Source: Anoplolepis gracilipes
Taxonomy: Eukaryota > Arthropoda > Insecta > Hymenoptera > Formicidae
Assembly: GCF_047496725.1 (NCBI RefSeq)
Contig: NC_132972.1
Location: 12,725,001 to 12,789,000 of the forward strand
DNA: 64,000 bases
Direction: 5' to 3'
The notes below the pieces were generated by a model. It ran no database searches. It saw only the letters and a program-made list of their open reading frames with translations, and was not told the origin of the DNA. Both the position numbers and the translations under genes were made by a program. Every line of letters begins with the position of its first letter. Within the stretch, counting starts at the first letter, position 1. Below, in pieces: positions 38,408 to 50,678 of this stretch.

Positions 38408-41400
38408 TTTTGCAATTTTGCAGTCTATTAATTAAAATTTTTTGTAAATATGTGTTTTATAATTAAAAGTAAAAAAATAATTGACATAAGGGTCTCAATC
38501 GATCCTTATTGTCGCCCATCTCTTCTACAAACTTTTGCTAAGATATTTAAATTAAGTACTTTAATTAATAATGCATAGCCTAGCGATTAAATATTCAATT
38601 TCTATGGCAAATAACGCATGTATGTAATAAAGCATTTTGCGAAATTATATTATGCACTTTTGGATACTGCGTACAGCGTGCAAATTGGTAAACAGAGGAG
38701 TAGCCGGAATATTCGGTCCCCAGAACAAACTGACAGCGAACTATGTTGAAAGTATGTGCGATACCTTGGACATACCACATATTGCCGCCAGATGGGATTC
38801 CGAATCAAAACGCGGCAATGTCATAAATTTGTATCCACATCCTGATATGCTTTCTATGGTACTTGTTTTAAATCCCTCACTTACAAATAACTTAGGTCAT
38901 AACTGCATAACTGCAGTCACCTTAGTTTTAATTGGTCATTAAAATGCAAAATTACACTGTAAAAAACATTTAACTTAAAGTAAAAAGAAAATGGTATTGC
39001 ATATAAAAATATTTCTTACACACTGTCCTAGAACAAAATGTTTAAGTAAATATTATATCTTAAATTTATCGTATTTTTTTTCTTGGAATGTTTACAAACA
39101 TTATTATTTTTCAAGATATAATATTTTCTAACTGCTAATCAAATGACGATTTAATCAGACTCAAAAAAAAACAAAGAAATTAAAATTAAATTAAAATTTT
39201 TTATATTTCATATATTTCAATGATTAATATTGATTGAATGACATTTATATTAAGATTTTAATTTCTGATACATAATTTAGGTTTTTCATGATATAATAAA
39301 AGAATATAAATGGAAAGAATATGCAATACTTTACGACAACACAGATAATCTGATTCGCATGAGTCGTCTGCTAAAATTGCCAAACATGAATAGCATTTCC
39401 GCCATGGCATTCCATTTGGGTAGTGGACCAAATTTTAGGTACGCACGAACCATATAAATAGGTCGTTCCTGGAACAAGCTTGCGTGGATGCACAAGCGAC
39501 GTTTGTCAAACAAAGTTATTCTGCACCTGTGCCGTTATTTAGCTCCGCCGTAAATGCCAGAAAATATCATGATGATTTACGATACGACTGTCTGAATGTG
39601 ATGCGAACGTCGCTCGTGCAGCCTCACATGTCACTATTGCCAAGATTTTTTTGAAGAGATACAAGCGCTACTCGAAAATTAATGGGATAATTTGCCTGCA
39701 GGAAAGCCATGAAAGAAGTGAAAGGATCCGATTACAGAAATATTATAATCGATTGTTCAACTGACATTCTTGCGACTATTCTCGAGCAAGCATTGCAAGT
39801 CGGAATATTATCAGAAAGATATAGAGTGGTCATTACTTCTTTGGTAAGATATTTTATAATCATGTTTGATAAGAATAACTTGAAGAGATTATATTATAAT
39901 TACAAATTTATATAAAATTATATCATTACTAGATTTCAAATAAGAAATATTTTTAATTATATCAATCTTCTAAATTTTATCTGATTCAAAAGAAATTACA
40001 TCTATATGTATACCTATATATAACATTTTATTCTTCATCATTAGGATTTGCAGACTGTGAGTTTAGAACCGTACAAATATTCCGGAGTGAATTTAACAGG
40101 TGTTCGTTTAATCAATCCGGAAAGTCCAATTGTCCAACGTATTCTTCAATTTCGGGCTTTTAATTGGAATTTAACGAACAGTTCTGACCTAAAAGTAGAA
40201 GCAGCGCTCGCTTACGATGCGGTCCAACTTTTTGCAAGAGGTTATGCACGATTATACGACAGCGTTAAGGGAAATATTAAGAAGTTATTTTGCAATCGTA
40301 CGGAAATTTGGGGACACGGTTTCAGCCTGAGTAATTATATACGAAACGTATGTGTGCTTACATTAATTTAAACGCGTGTATAATAAAGCCTAATTTTGTA
40401 AAAAAAATGCATATATATATGTTTAGAATTAATTTAGAAATAATTTAAAAGAATAATACGATTTTACTAATCATCACTTTCTTAATATTTTAATCAAAAA
40501 CACCTTTAAATTGACACTAGGAACAAATAAATGGATTGAGCGGGATGATCAAATTCGATACCGCCGGATTCCGGAGTGAATTCCATCTGGACATTCTAAA
40601 TCTCGAAAAACAAGGATTGCGAAAAATTGGAAGGTGGGAAACGAATTTTGGTATTAAATGGGAGCCAGGACATAGGATTCCTGGAGTGGACGATGAGAAG
40701 AGTTTACGTGATAAACATTTTCTTGTCCTGATATCGTTAGTATGTTCCAGTATAAATATTATTAGTATTTATTTTTTGAAACACGTTCCTTTAAAATTTG
40801 TAATTAATTAAATCATCAAAAAAGGATAGATTTAATTTTGAATACTTTAATTATTAATAAGTTAAGATGAAATTATGACGATTATACGATAAAATACATT
40901 CAATAATTTTGTAAATGTATTTGATAAAAAGAATTTTTAATTAAAATAAGACATAACTTATATATGTACAGAAGTAATATGATTTTAAATTATATGCAAA
41001 AGGTAAGTGATTAACATCATGATACACAATCAAATAATATAATAAAACAAAATAATACAATGATTAATTTTAATAACAGCATTATCTTCTTTGAGAAGAT
41101 ATATTATTGCGATTAAAAGATAATCATTATTTATGCTATCACACACGCATTTTCATTCTACACTCACCTGCAAAAAAAAACGGGCCATCCAAATTAAGTA
41201 CAAATTTTTTAACATTTTCCAATAGCGATAACTCGGCCAAAAATCATCGTATCGGGATGGGCCAAAGTGCAAATGAAAGCTCAAACATTCCTCTAAAAAA
41301 TAAAAAAAATTCAAAATTTTTTTACAATAAATATTACAAAATGGGGGACCTTAAGACGAGACCTTAAAAAATGAGGGAAAAATTTTTTTTTTTAAACTAT

Positions 41401-41619
41401 TGCGCAGCTAAATGGAGTCGACTGCCTGGTGCAAAACTGTATGAGTTTTGAAGCTTATTCAATTCCTAACAAATCCATATTTTGTCCATTTTTCTACGAC
41501 GATTTTTTAATGCCAATTTGTGGATCTCTCGTGAGTACGTGCGTGTACATTATGTATGCGTATGTCCTGCTCTTGGCGTTACCCAGGATCAACGGCGTGG
41601 ACGTAGCAGGAATCTGATC

Positions 41620-41654
<35 letters not shown>

Positions 41655-44600
41655 TGTGCGCGCGCGTGTGTGTTTAGTAATGCGTATTGCCTCCTCTCGC
41701 ACGTAATAATTCTTCTAACCGTTGGGGCATACTGTTAATCAAATTTGTTATGTCTTCTTGTTTTAAATTATCCCATTTCTTTTGTAAAGCATTGCGAAGT
41801 GCTATTAACGTTTGAGCATTATGTGCCAATACGCATTACTACACGCGCGCGCGCGCATACACACACACACACACACACACACGGGATCAGATTCCTGTTA
41901 CGTCCACGCCGTTGATCCTGAGTAACGCCAAGAGCAGGACACACGCATACATAATGTACACGCACGCACTCACGAGAGATCCACAAATTGGCATTAAAAA
42001 ATCGTCGTAGAAAAATGGACAAAATATGGATTTGTTAGGAATTGAATAAGCTTTAAAACTTATACAGTTTTGCACCAGGCAGTCGACTTCACTTAGCTGC
42101 GCAATAGTTAAAAAAAAAAAAATTTTTCCCTCATTTTTTAAGGTCTCGTCCTAAGGTCCCCCATTTTGTAATATTTATTATTAAAAAATTCTAAATTTTT
42201 TTGTTGTTTAGAGGAATGTTTAAGCTTTCATTTGCACTTTGGCCCATCCCGATACGATGATTTTTGACCGAGTTATCGCTATTGGAAGATGTTAAAAAAT
42301 TTGTACTTAATTTGGGTGGCCCGTTTTTTCTGCAGGTAAATGTATATACATTTTAATATATATTATTTTGGAAATATTAATCTCCAATTTAATATAAAAT
42401 AAAGAAAAATGTCTCTGATTAGACCGAAATAAATTCCAGACAGACCCATATGGAATGCTTAAAGAATCATCCAATATGACAATTGGAAACGATCGATACG
42501 AAGGCTTTGCGATCGATATAATTCACGAGATGAGCAAGATATTGGGGTTTAATTATACCTTTGAAGTTCAGGTCGACAATGCGTATGGATCGCTTAATAA
42601 AACGACCGGTCAGTGGAATGGCATGATAGGAAAAATAATCGCTGGCGTAAGTCAATGAGGCATTTCTTTACGTTTTGATCCAACATAAACGGCATAAAGC
42701 ACATGATAAACTTGACCGACCTTCGTTCACGAGTAGTGCTGCTACCTTCCATCGTGCGCACGATGTGAGAGAAACGCGTTGTATCTTCTTACATCGATAA
42801 AGCAGCTGCCTCTCTATTTCTCTCTGACAAAATATTTTTAAATTTGCTCCTTAAAATAAATCATCATTACTAATCATGTACATTTTAACATATTGTCGGA
42901 AAAAATGTATATTTATATTTTCCTTGTTCTCTATCTGATTACATGAGCGTAAAAAGTTTATATAATATAATCTATACGAAAATAAATGGACTAAAATTAT
43001 ATTTTACATGCTAAGTAAAAAAAACATAATAATTTTTTTTCTTTTAATTTTGAAGACAGCGGATTTAGCGATCACAGATCTGACGGTCACGGCAGAAAGA
43101 CAGGACGCCGTAGATTTTACAAGTCTGTTTATGAATTTAGGTAAAACCTGATATAAACAACGTATATTCTTTTCTATAAAATCATATCTATAAATATAAA
43201 GCATAAATCGAGATTTGAGAAATCCATTTACGCCTCAATTAAATTATATATATATATATATATATTTTTTTTAGGTATAAGCGTCCTCTATAGAAAACCA
43301 ACGAGTGCTCCGCCGAACTTGCTGTCCTTTCTAGGACCATTCTCGAAAGACGTGTGGGTGTATCTGATTGCAGCTTACATCATCGTGACAATGTTATTAT
43401 TCGTGATTGGGAAACTCTGTCCCGTCGAATGGACAAATCCATATCCTTGCATTAAAGAACCGGAAGTATTGGAAACGCCTTTCACTTTATTGGACACTCC
43501 GTTCTGTGTGATCGGAGCTTTATTGAAGGGTAACACCGGATTTGCACCAGCGTGAGTTGATCTTCGCTTCATAAAGCTCGTCAATGTTCGCAGAATTTAT
43601 ATTTATCGAGATATTTCTCTTACATAAAATCAAACTCTTATTGAATGCATAATAAAACTTTATTTCGTTGAGGATTTTTGTATGTGTCATATAAAGTTTG
43701 CGTTGCGATTAATAATTATAGTCAAATTTGAGATATTATTATATATTATAGATTTTTTACGATTGGACGAAAAACATTATATATTTTAAATAGCACGCTT
43801 AAAAAAATAATATTAAATCTTATTCCGCGTGAATATAAAATTATTCTCTAAGTTCGAACATTATGGCCTCATTAAAGAAATTTACAATGTTATACTATAT
43901 AATATTATTCTAATTATTATTTTAAATATAATTTGAGTTATGATTCTTTCGTAATCTAAAGACTTTCACAACGATCAAATATGTATTGTTTAAAAAATGC
44001 TCTATTTAATATAAAACAAAATAAATATTTCAGAGGAATTTCAACAAGAACCTTAGCTATCGCGTGGTGGTTTTTCAATTTGATTATTGGCTCGACATAC
44101 GTTGCCAATTTAGCGGCTGCGTTAGCCACGAAATCCGCTGCGTGGCCCTTCAAGGTAGCGGAAGATCTGGCTTATCAACATGAAATAAAGTATGGCGCAA
44201 AAAAGGGCGGCTCGACACTCTCATTTTTCAAGGTGAGTGATACGATTCCCAAAAGAGGCATAAATAGACCATTATTAACTGACATATTGACTGACGATAA
44301 TATTCCGCGATATTATTTATAAAAGCGGCTAGACTCGGAACGACCGATGTCGTTTTGCAGGACTCCTCGCATGAACCATACCAGATTATGTATAATTACA
44401 TGATGGATCATGCTGACGAAGTGCTTATGGGAAAGAACGAAGACGGCGTGTGGAAGGTACAACAAGAGAATTATGCATATCTCATGGAGTCCTCATCAAT
44501 TGAATACATTCAGCAGAGAAAGTGTAATGTAACACAGGTCGGTGGACTCTTAGATGCCAAGGGCTACGGGATAGCAATGAAAAAAGGTGAGTTCTTTGAT

Positions 44601-45869
44601 TTTATATAATTTATAATATAGCAATTATTGAGGCAGAATATTTTATATATAAATCGTCATCCAGTTGTTCTCAATTAGTTATACATTAATTCAACTGATA
44701 TCTCTGATTCAATAAAACTATTACGATTAAAACAATTTAACTTTTAATAAAAGAAAATGCGTGTGTATGTTTCAATGACAGATATATATTATCGCACGGA
44801 TCTCAGCGGTGCTGTACTAAAACTGAAAGAAAACGGCATTATCAACGAGTTGCAACATAAATGGTGGAGAGAGAAACGCGGCGGCGATGAATGTGAAGTA
44901 TGAGATGTATATTTTTGCATTGTGTTTTCAATTTCGTTTATTTCATAGCAAAAATGAAATTATATATGACGAATGTTGGACGTTGCGCAGAATTCTTAAA
45001 ACGTGCTACCTTATAAATAGTTGAAATGTTGTTGTTTTTAAAAAAGATATAAGATTATTTAAAATTCAATCAACTATCAAAAATATTTGTTTTCAACAGT
45101 CAACTTTGTACTCGTCTAATTATCGATTTTTCTTTCATATATTTGATTACATGGATAGATAAAACGCACAAGCAAAATATTTCACGTTACTTTGTCGCAT
45201 TTATAGTTAAGCTGACTCAAACTTTACCAATTTAGTCTGCACGTGTAGGGACGACATAGCGGTTTTGGCGCGTGTTTGACGTGTAAGCGAGTAAGCTAGA
45301 GTTAAAGTAAAAGTAAAAGTATAGTTAGTTCAAGATTTAGGAAGAAAATTACTGGATAAATTTCGAACTATTATGACGCAACTTGGAGAGGAATTTATAT
45401 TCAGTTTTTGGAAACTTCAATTCACGTCACTACTTAAGCATTGAATGAACACGATTGTTTATCACTGACGTTTAAAAAAATTGTCAATGTTGAAAATTTG
45501 CTTTTCGTAGGAAAAGGTAAAAGTTCAAGTGGAAGCATTAAATTTTGAAGACGTCAAGGGAGTATTTTTAATTATGACAAGCGGCGTTATGTTGTCGTGG
45601 CTTTTTGCGGGATGGTCGTTTCTTTGGAACATTCGAAATCTTGCAATCCAACATAACGTAAGAACATGTTGAATAATTCAAATTCTGTATATTTCCTACG
45701 AAATTATTTCCGTAATATTATAAAAATTGCCTGTTTTATATTACAGGTATTTTATAGAGATCAAATCATAGAAGAGTTAAAATTCTTAGCTAAGTGCAAC
45801 AGCAAGAAAATCATCAAAAGAAGAAAAACATCCCTCGAGACGATTAAAAGCAATAGCACCGATTCCTAA
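37907..45869 (+). CDS. Gene 3: divergent kainate-type glutamate receptor subunit, start codon unresolved
   Basis: Exons: 37907-37988, 38122-38283, 38677-38858, 39281-39438, 39702-39843, 40045-40347, 40521-40739, 42440-42646, 43056-43140, 43275-43551, 44034-44232, 44361-44586, 44782-44897, 45511-45657, 45747-45869 (TAA). This gives 875 open codons. Exon 1 follows a good acceptor (AATTTTTTTCTAG) and reads NDRKILLLYITTAF..LGFPRKIPIG, like gene 2, but has no ATG in this frame; the ATG at 37909 is in another frame and would hit a stop in exon 2. An upstream coding exon is therefore needed, or the start is broken. Ligand-binding Arg (AGA 43098) and Glu (GAG 44489) and KKGGST are kept. The pore reads ALLKGNTGFAP and M3 reads STYVANLAAALAT, both far from consensus. 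M4 and a short Lys-rich tail follow. All exons are open with matching phases, so the gene is probably under selection, possibly as a non-conducting subunit. Confidence 0.86.
38359..38406. repeat. (TA)n microsatellite, gene 3 intron 2
   Basis: About 46 bases of uninterrupted TA repeats between exons 38122-38283 and 38677-38858. Confidence 0.9.
41166..42337. mobile_element. Tc1-like element with very long inverted arms, in gene 3 intron 7
   Basis: Left arm (41166 to about 41640) and right arm (about 41850-42337) are near-perfect inverted copies of about 470 bases, starting ACCTGCA and ending TGCAGGT. Each arm carries a (GT)n/(AC)n tract at its inner end. The roughly 200-base core holds the tail of a transposase on the minus strand. 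The element fills most of the intron between exons 40521-40739 and 42440-42646. Family assignment rests on the transposase tail. Confidence 0.8.
41674..41829 (-). pseudogene. Tc1/mariner-type transposase C-terminal fragment
   Basis: Minus-strand reading gives about 51 residues ending in a stop (TTA at 41674 on the + strand). It contains LRNALQKKWDNL, then INSMPQRLEELL and ARGGNTHY at the end, the typical C-terminal pattern of Tc1-like transposases (W..., LI.SMPRR, GG.T.Y). The catalytic DDE domain is absent, so this is a remnant. It sits between the two inverted arms. Confidence 0.72.
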
Positions 45870-45873
45870 TAAA
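45868..45873 (+). terminator. Poly(A) signal overlapping the gene 3 stop codon
   Basis: The TAA stop at 45867-45869 supplies the first AA of AATAAA. If used, the 3' UTR would be only about 15-30 bases. A further AATAAA lies at 46133-46138 and may be the real one. Confidence 0.4.
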
Positions 45874-48371
45874 GATATATGTTACACATGTTACATCTGT
45901 AGCAAGTCTTACATGTAAAAACAGATTAAGTTCAATTAAAAGACTAAATGAGTAAAAATTGTTTTGATTACAGTATTATTTGTAAAAGAAGATAACGTCG
46001 GCTTTAGTGAAACTAAAGCAAAGTATCGAAAGATCTTCGAGAAAATTTAACGCAAGTTCTACAAACTCGTTCTAATGATTACTATCGGCGTTAAGCAAGG
46101 ATGGAGAAATACAGGAAGTACAAGCGCTTCGCAATAAATGCATTTCTTGAAACCATATGGAATTGACGATTGCAGCGAATCAGAAATTACATACATAAAA
46201 AAAACTTCGTAATATATATTAAACGTTCTTAAAGTTTATGTGGTGCTTCTAAATGGCTCACGAGTGCGACAAGCAGAACGCAGATCGACCGATACAATAA
46301 AAAAATTTTACGCCAGAGCGAGCACGTGTACATTTACGGATATACATACTTATATGTATATCTTCCGATGTCATAAAAGATTACATAAGAGAACACCGGT
46401 TTATGCGAACGCGATTTATCGAGAATCCGACAATCTCTCGCGAGCGATCAATGACATAACGATCAAACTCCCCGTGTTATCGAATAAAAAATGCGCTTCT
46501 CGACGTTAAACGCGGCAATCGCGGATTGACTCTCGCGGACGTACGTGCATAATGGAAGAGTCCTGCGAAAATATTTCTTAATGCATTCGAAGTGGGTAGG
46601 CGAGCAAATAATGGGGCTGTCTAACAGACTACTAGACGCGATGCACAGTTCCTTCCCGGCAGCATTAATATTCCCTCTGAAAGAATTCCACTACGGCAAC
46701 TGCTGGAACTTGCAGCTTTTCTCCTTCGGTATTCTCAAAACAATTCTGCAGAAGACACGCTGCTTATCGCGTTTATAAAGTTTTATGAATTTTCCATCAC
46801 GCTATTACTGTGCTCGTGAAAATATACGACAAAGATAATAATAGAACTGATGGCAATTGTAACAATCGCTAATGAGAGGTGAGAAATATCTGATATCGTA
46901 ATTATTGTTTAACTTAAGTATGTATTATATCTAAAAAGATTTGTTGTAGTTACTGACCATACAATAATAGCTTAATTTTATAAAATAATATCAAAATTTA
47001 AAATTTTTCAAATCTCTAAAATGCTAGCTATGAATTATATAATAGTATATAATAAATGTTATCGATAACTAAATCTAAAATTTGCATTCTTTACGAAACA
47101 TTAAAAAATAATTGCAACTAATGCCTAGTTACTAATAATGATTAAATAAAAAGATAAAAAATATTTAATTGTCAAACATTAAACTAAACTGTCCGGCATC
47201 ATAATAAAATAAGGTTATTAGGGATCACCGCTTATCCCTATCATTTTGTCGTAAACACATCCGCGTATATATCCATGGGTATAGTCATCCGTGCGTGATG
47301 GAAGTAACAAAGAAGATCCGGCGGGAAGATACGCGCAACGGCGCGTAACCGCTGATAGGTATCCTCACGAATAGAAGAGATCTGCTCTCCGGCCGCTAAA
47401 CGATGAAAGTCGCGCACACTCTCTCTCTCTCTCTTTCATCCTGGAATTTTCGTCTTCGTTTTACGAACCGCTGTTCGACCGATGACATAAACCCTTAGGA
47501 ATCTTCGATTACCACCTCTCCGAGAGGGACAGCAAGTCCGACGGAGAGACGCAATGGCATCTCAACGAGAGAAGAGCGCGTCGATCGTTTTATTCAAAGA
47601 CAGCGACCAGTACAGTGAAAGAGTTGCGCGGGTGGGGAAACGCGCCGCTCGTAAGGTAGTATTAAAAGGCCATTAAACGGCTCGACATGACGTACGACTT
47701 TGTGAGCGCGTGCACGAAGAATCGCCGGCGAATGAAAGTTCTTCTAGACCTGCCACTCGTCCGCTTCGCCTTGATAAGAAGGACTCGACTAGAGTAGATA
47801 TGCGTATCTGTAATTTCGTTCTCTCTTTATGCTACCTGTCCCTGTCGTGTCCCGTATTGTCACTCTGATTAGAGAAGCGTCTGTTGACGCGAAATTTATG
47901 ATCCGGTCGTCATGTATGAGGACCGGAGAGACTGCCGCTTAATCCGCATTAGCTTCCTCTCCTCCATCGTAATCCATTCCAACGTGAGCGAGAGACTCTG
48001 CTGATTAGGGAAACAGGAACAGCGAAATTTATGATCAGCGCGTGCACCTTGCATTTCAAGTGAAATTCGCGGAACCACACGTCGGATATCATTCTCAAGA
48101 TTTGTGATGCATTTCGGAGAGTTCTGAGTCTATCAAACTCATTGTCAGATAAAATGGCAAGCATGTGTCTTTCTCTTTCTCTCTCTTAAAAAAAAATCAA
48201 TTTCTCAGAAATATAACAAAATATATTTTCTTCTTTTTATTTATATATTTCTGATTTTACTCTATTTTTTAAACTCGTCATTCAAAAATTTAAATGCAAA
48301 GAATTTAAGAATTGTGTTTAACAAACTTTTTTTATAATGAAAAGTATACAAGATGTAATTAAAAAAAACAT

Positions 48372-48414
48372 ATGTGGCATATAATACCAGAGAATCTGGT
48401 ATTATATGCCACAT
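48372..48414. repeat. Perfect hairpin, 19-base stem
   Basis: ATGTGGCATATAATACCAG, spacer AGAAT, then its exact reverse complement. No T-run or gene context that would make it a terminator; could be a small MITE core. Confidence 0.75.
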
Positions 48415-49433
48415 TTAATTGCCACATTTAATTTGTAGACGTTTTTTTTCACAGTGAAAAAAATGTCGAAAGAGGTCATTTTTTGCAAACTTTAAATTTT
48501 TGCCATTATGTATCTTTGTAACTAAAGTCTTAAATGAAAATTTTATTAAAGTAAACTCCACATGAACCGAAGAATGTAATTATGTTAATCTTTTAACTCC
48601 TCAAAATTTAGTTTGCGAAAAAATTATTTTTCAATCGCTTATAAAATTGTTGGTACTTTCAAATTTTCACTGAGAAAAAATCATCTCCAAATTGACCAGA
48701 GAATTTGCCATTATATATCATATATGGTTTTTTTCAGTTATGTTTTGTATATAGTAAAATTGATCTTGTGTTTTTTCTGATGAAATCACGAAAATGAGTT
48801 GTAAAAACATTCGTGATTATCTCAAACTTGAACAAAGTTAACTCTAACATTTGATCATAACTCAAGATAAAATATAAATCAGCAAAATTCATATGTATAA
48901 TTATAAAATTCAACACTAAACATTCTGAATGTTAGACATTGTAGAATTTTTCTCTAACCATAAGTCAACACTAACTACTGTTTATATTTCAAAAAACAAT
49001 TTTAGAAAAAAATGCAATCTTGTTAACAAAGGGAACTAACAGTCTTAAACAAAAAATTATATAATTAAAAAATCTAAATCTCTGAAAAACCACAAAGTAT
49101 CTGTTTCTGTAATACATATTATCATTAATTTAAAAATAATAAAGTTAAATTTAATCTATATAAAACGTCTCAATATTCTAGAAGTTTATAGTAATTTAAA
49201 GTAAAGTTTATAGTCTCAATAATCTGTTATAGTATTTCCTTTCTGCATATAATTTCTTTAATTTAAATGGAAACGAGTTTATCTTAATAAAATATTATTA
49301 AGACTGAGTTTCTAAGTGCTTCTGTAAACTGTAAATGGTAGAAAATTTTATAAAATTGATATATTTGATAAAAATTAAGAAAATTTTATTTTCGTTTCCA
49401 CGAAATAAACTTTAACAGAACATAACTTAATTT

Positions 49434-49552
49434 AAAAACTGATAGCAATAAATACATACATCAAATTTAAATTTTACAAAATTAGAAAATGTAGGCCGTA
49501 GGATAAAATTTTCATTAAAAAAGATTCAATTTCAAATTCAAGAAATCTATGA
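49434..49552 (+). repeat. 119-base direct repeat, copy 1
   Basis: From AAAAACTGATAGC to AGAAATCTATGA; repeated in the same orientation at 50560-50678 with a single visible base difference (CATACATC versus CATATATC). Intergenic. Confidence 0.85.
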
Positions 49553-50559
49553 ATAACAAGAATTATGCGAAAACTGAAATATTTTTTATATAACATCTTG
49601 ACATTGTTTAACATTGAATTTTAGATAATCTCGAGATTCAAAATATATATGCTACTTTGCACCTGCTTCTTCAGTTATGGCTCACTATGAAATATTATCA
49701 TCGCACTTGGCTGTCCCAACATATTAAGGACCTAACGCCAAAATGTTCAACGAAATGCCCGTATCTGCTAAGTCGTTAATTGTCGTTATCGCGACGACAC
49801 AGTAAAATTAGTGGGCACGCCAAGCGCAGCCGAGGAAAATTAGGGAAGATTAACGCGCGTTTTCCATTACCTGTGTGTTCTGCAGCACGTCTGCGATGTA
49901 GAATATGTGATACGAAATGCAAATATCCACTTTGCGTGCGCGCATCTGTGAAATCTCAAAGTATGCGGATTTACATTTAATGCGTTGTGTCTTACCTAGT
50001 TACCAACAATCTTGAGACCATCACATGCATTCCGATTATCTCTTAATGCGCACTTATCTTATAGATCGTCCAACTTTTTCATCCGGCCACGTGCATTCAG
50101 ATATGCCACTATATCTGCGATCAACGATTTTCCCAGAATATAGATTGATGTAATTTAATTAATATTTGATTATTTTTCCAATAACATTCAATTTAAGCTT
50201 CATGTGTTCTAATACGTAAAAAAAACACTCATTTAATAAAATTAATTAAATTAATTAATAAATGATTCTAAAGAGTCCTTAATTCATTTATCGATTATAA
50301 AATTTACAATACGGATAAGATAATAAAGACTTATAAATATCTTCTTTATGCAACAATATTATATAATGTTTCTTGCTAGTCTATAACTTACACAAAATTT
50401 AGTAGCAATTTAACTTTATAATTACAATTAAACTCTGTTACAGCGAGGTACCACTTATTAAATAATGATAGGAAAACATTAGCATGAAAATAGCTTATAT
50501 AACAAGCTGAACTTCAACCGCGTCAGTACTAATTAATCATCTAAATAGAAACGCATTAC

Positions 50560-50678
50560 AAAAACTGATAGCAATAAATACATATATCAAATTTAAATTT
50601 TACAAAATTAGAAAATGTAGGCCGTAGGATAAAATTTTCATTAAAAAAGATTCAATTTCAAATTCAAGAAATCTATGA
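50560..50678 (+). repeat. 119-base direct repeat, copy 2
   Basis: Near-identical partner of 49434-49552, offset 1126 bases. The high identity in fast-changing AT-rich DNA implies a recent duplication. Confidence 0.85.

Noticed and set aside
41482..42022. Two matching frames in opposite orientation starting MSIFLRRFF
   Set aside because: They are the same sequence seen in the two inverted arms of the Tc1-like element, not genes.
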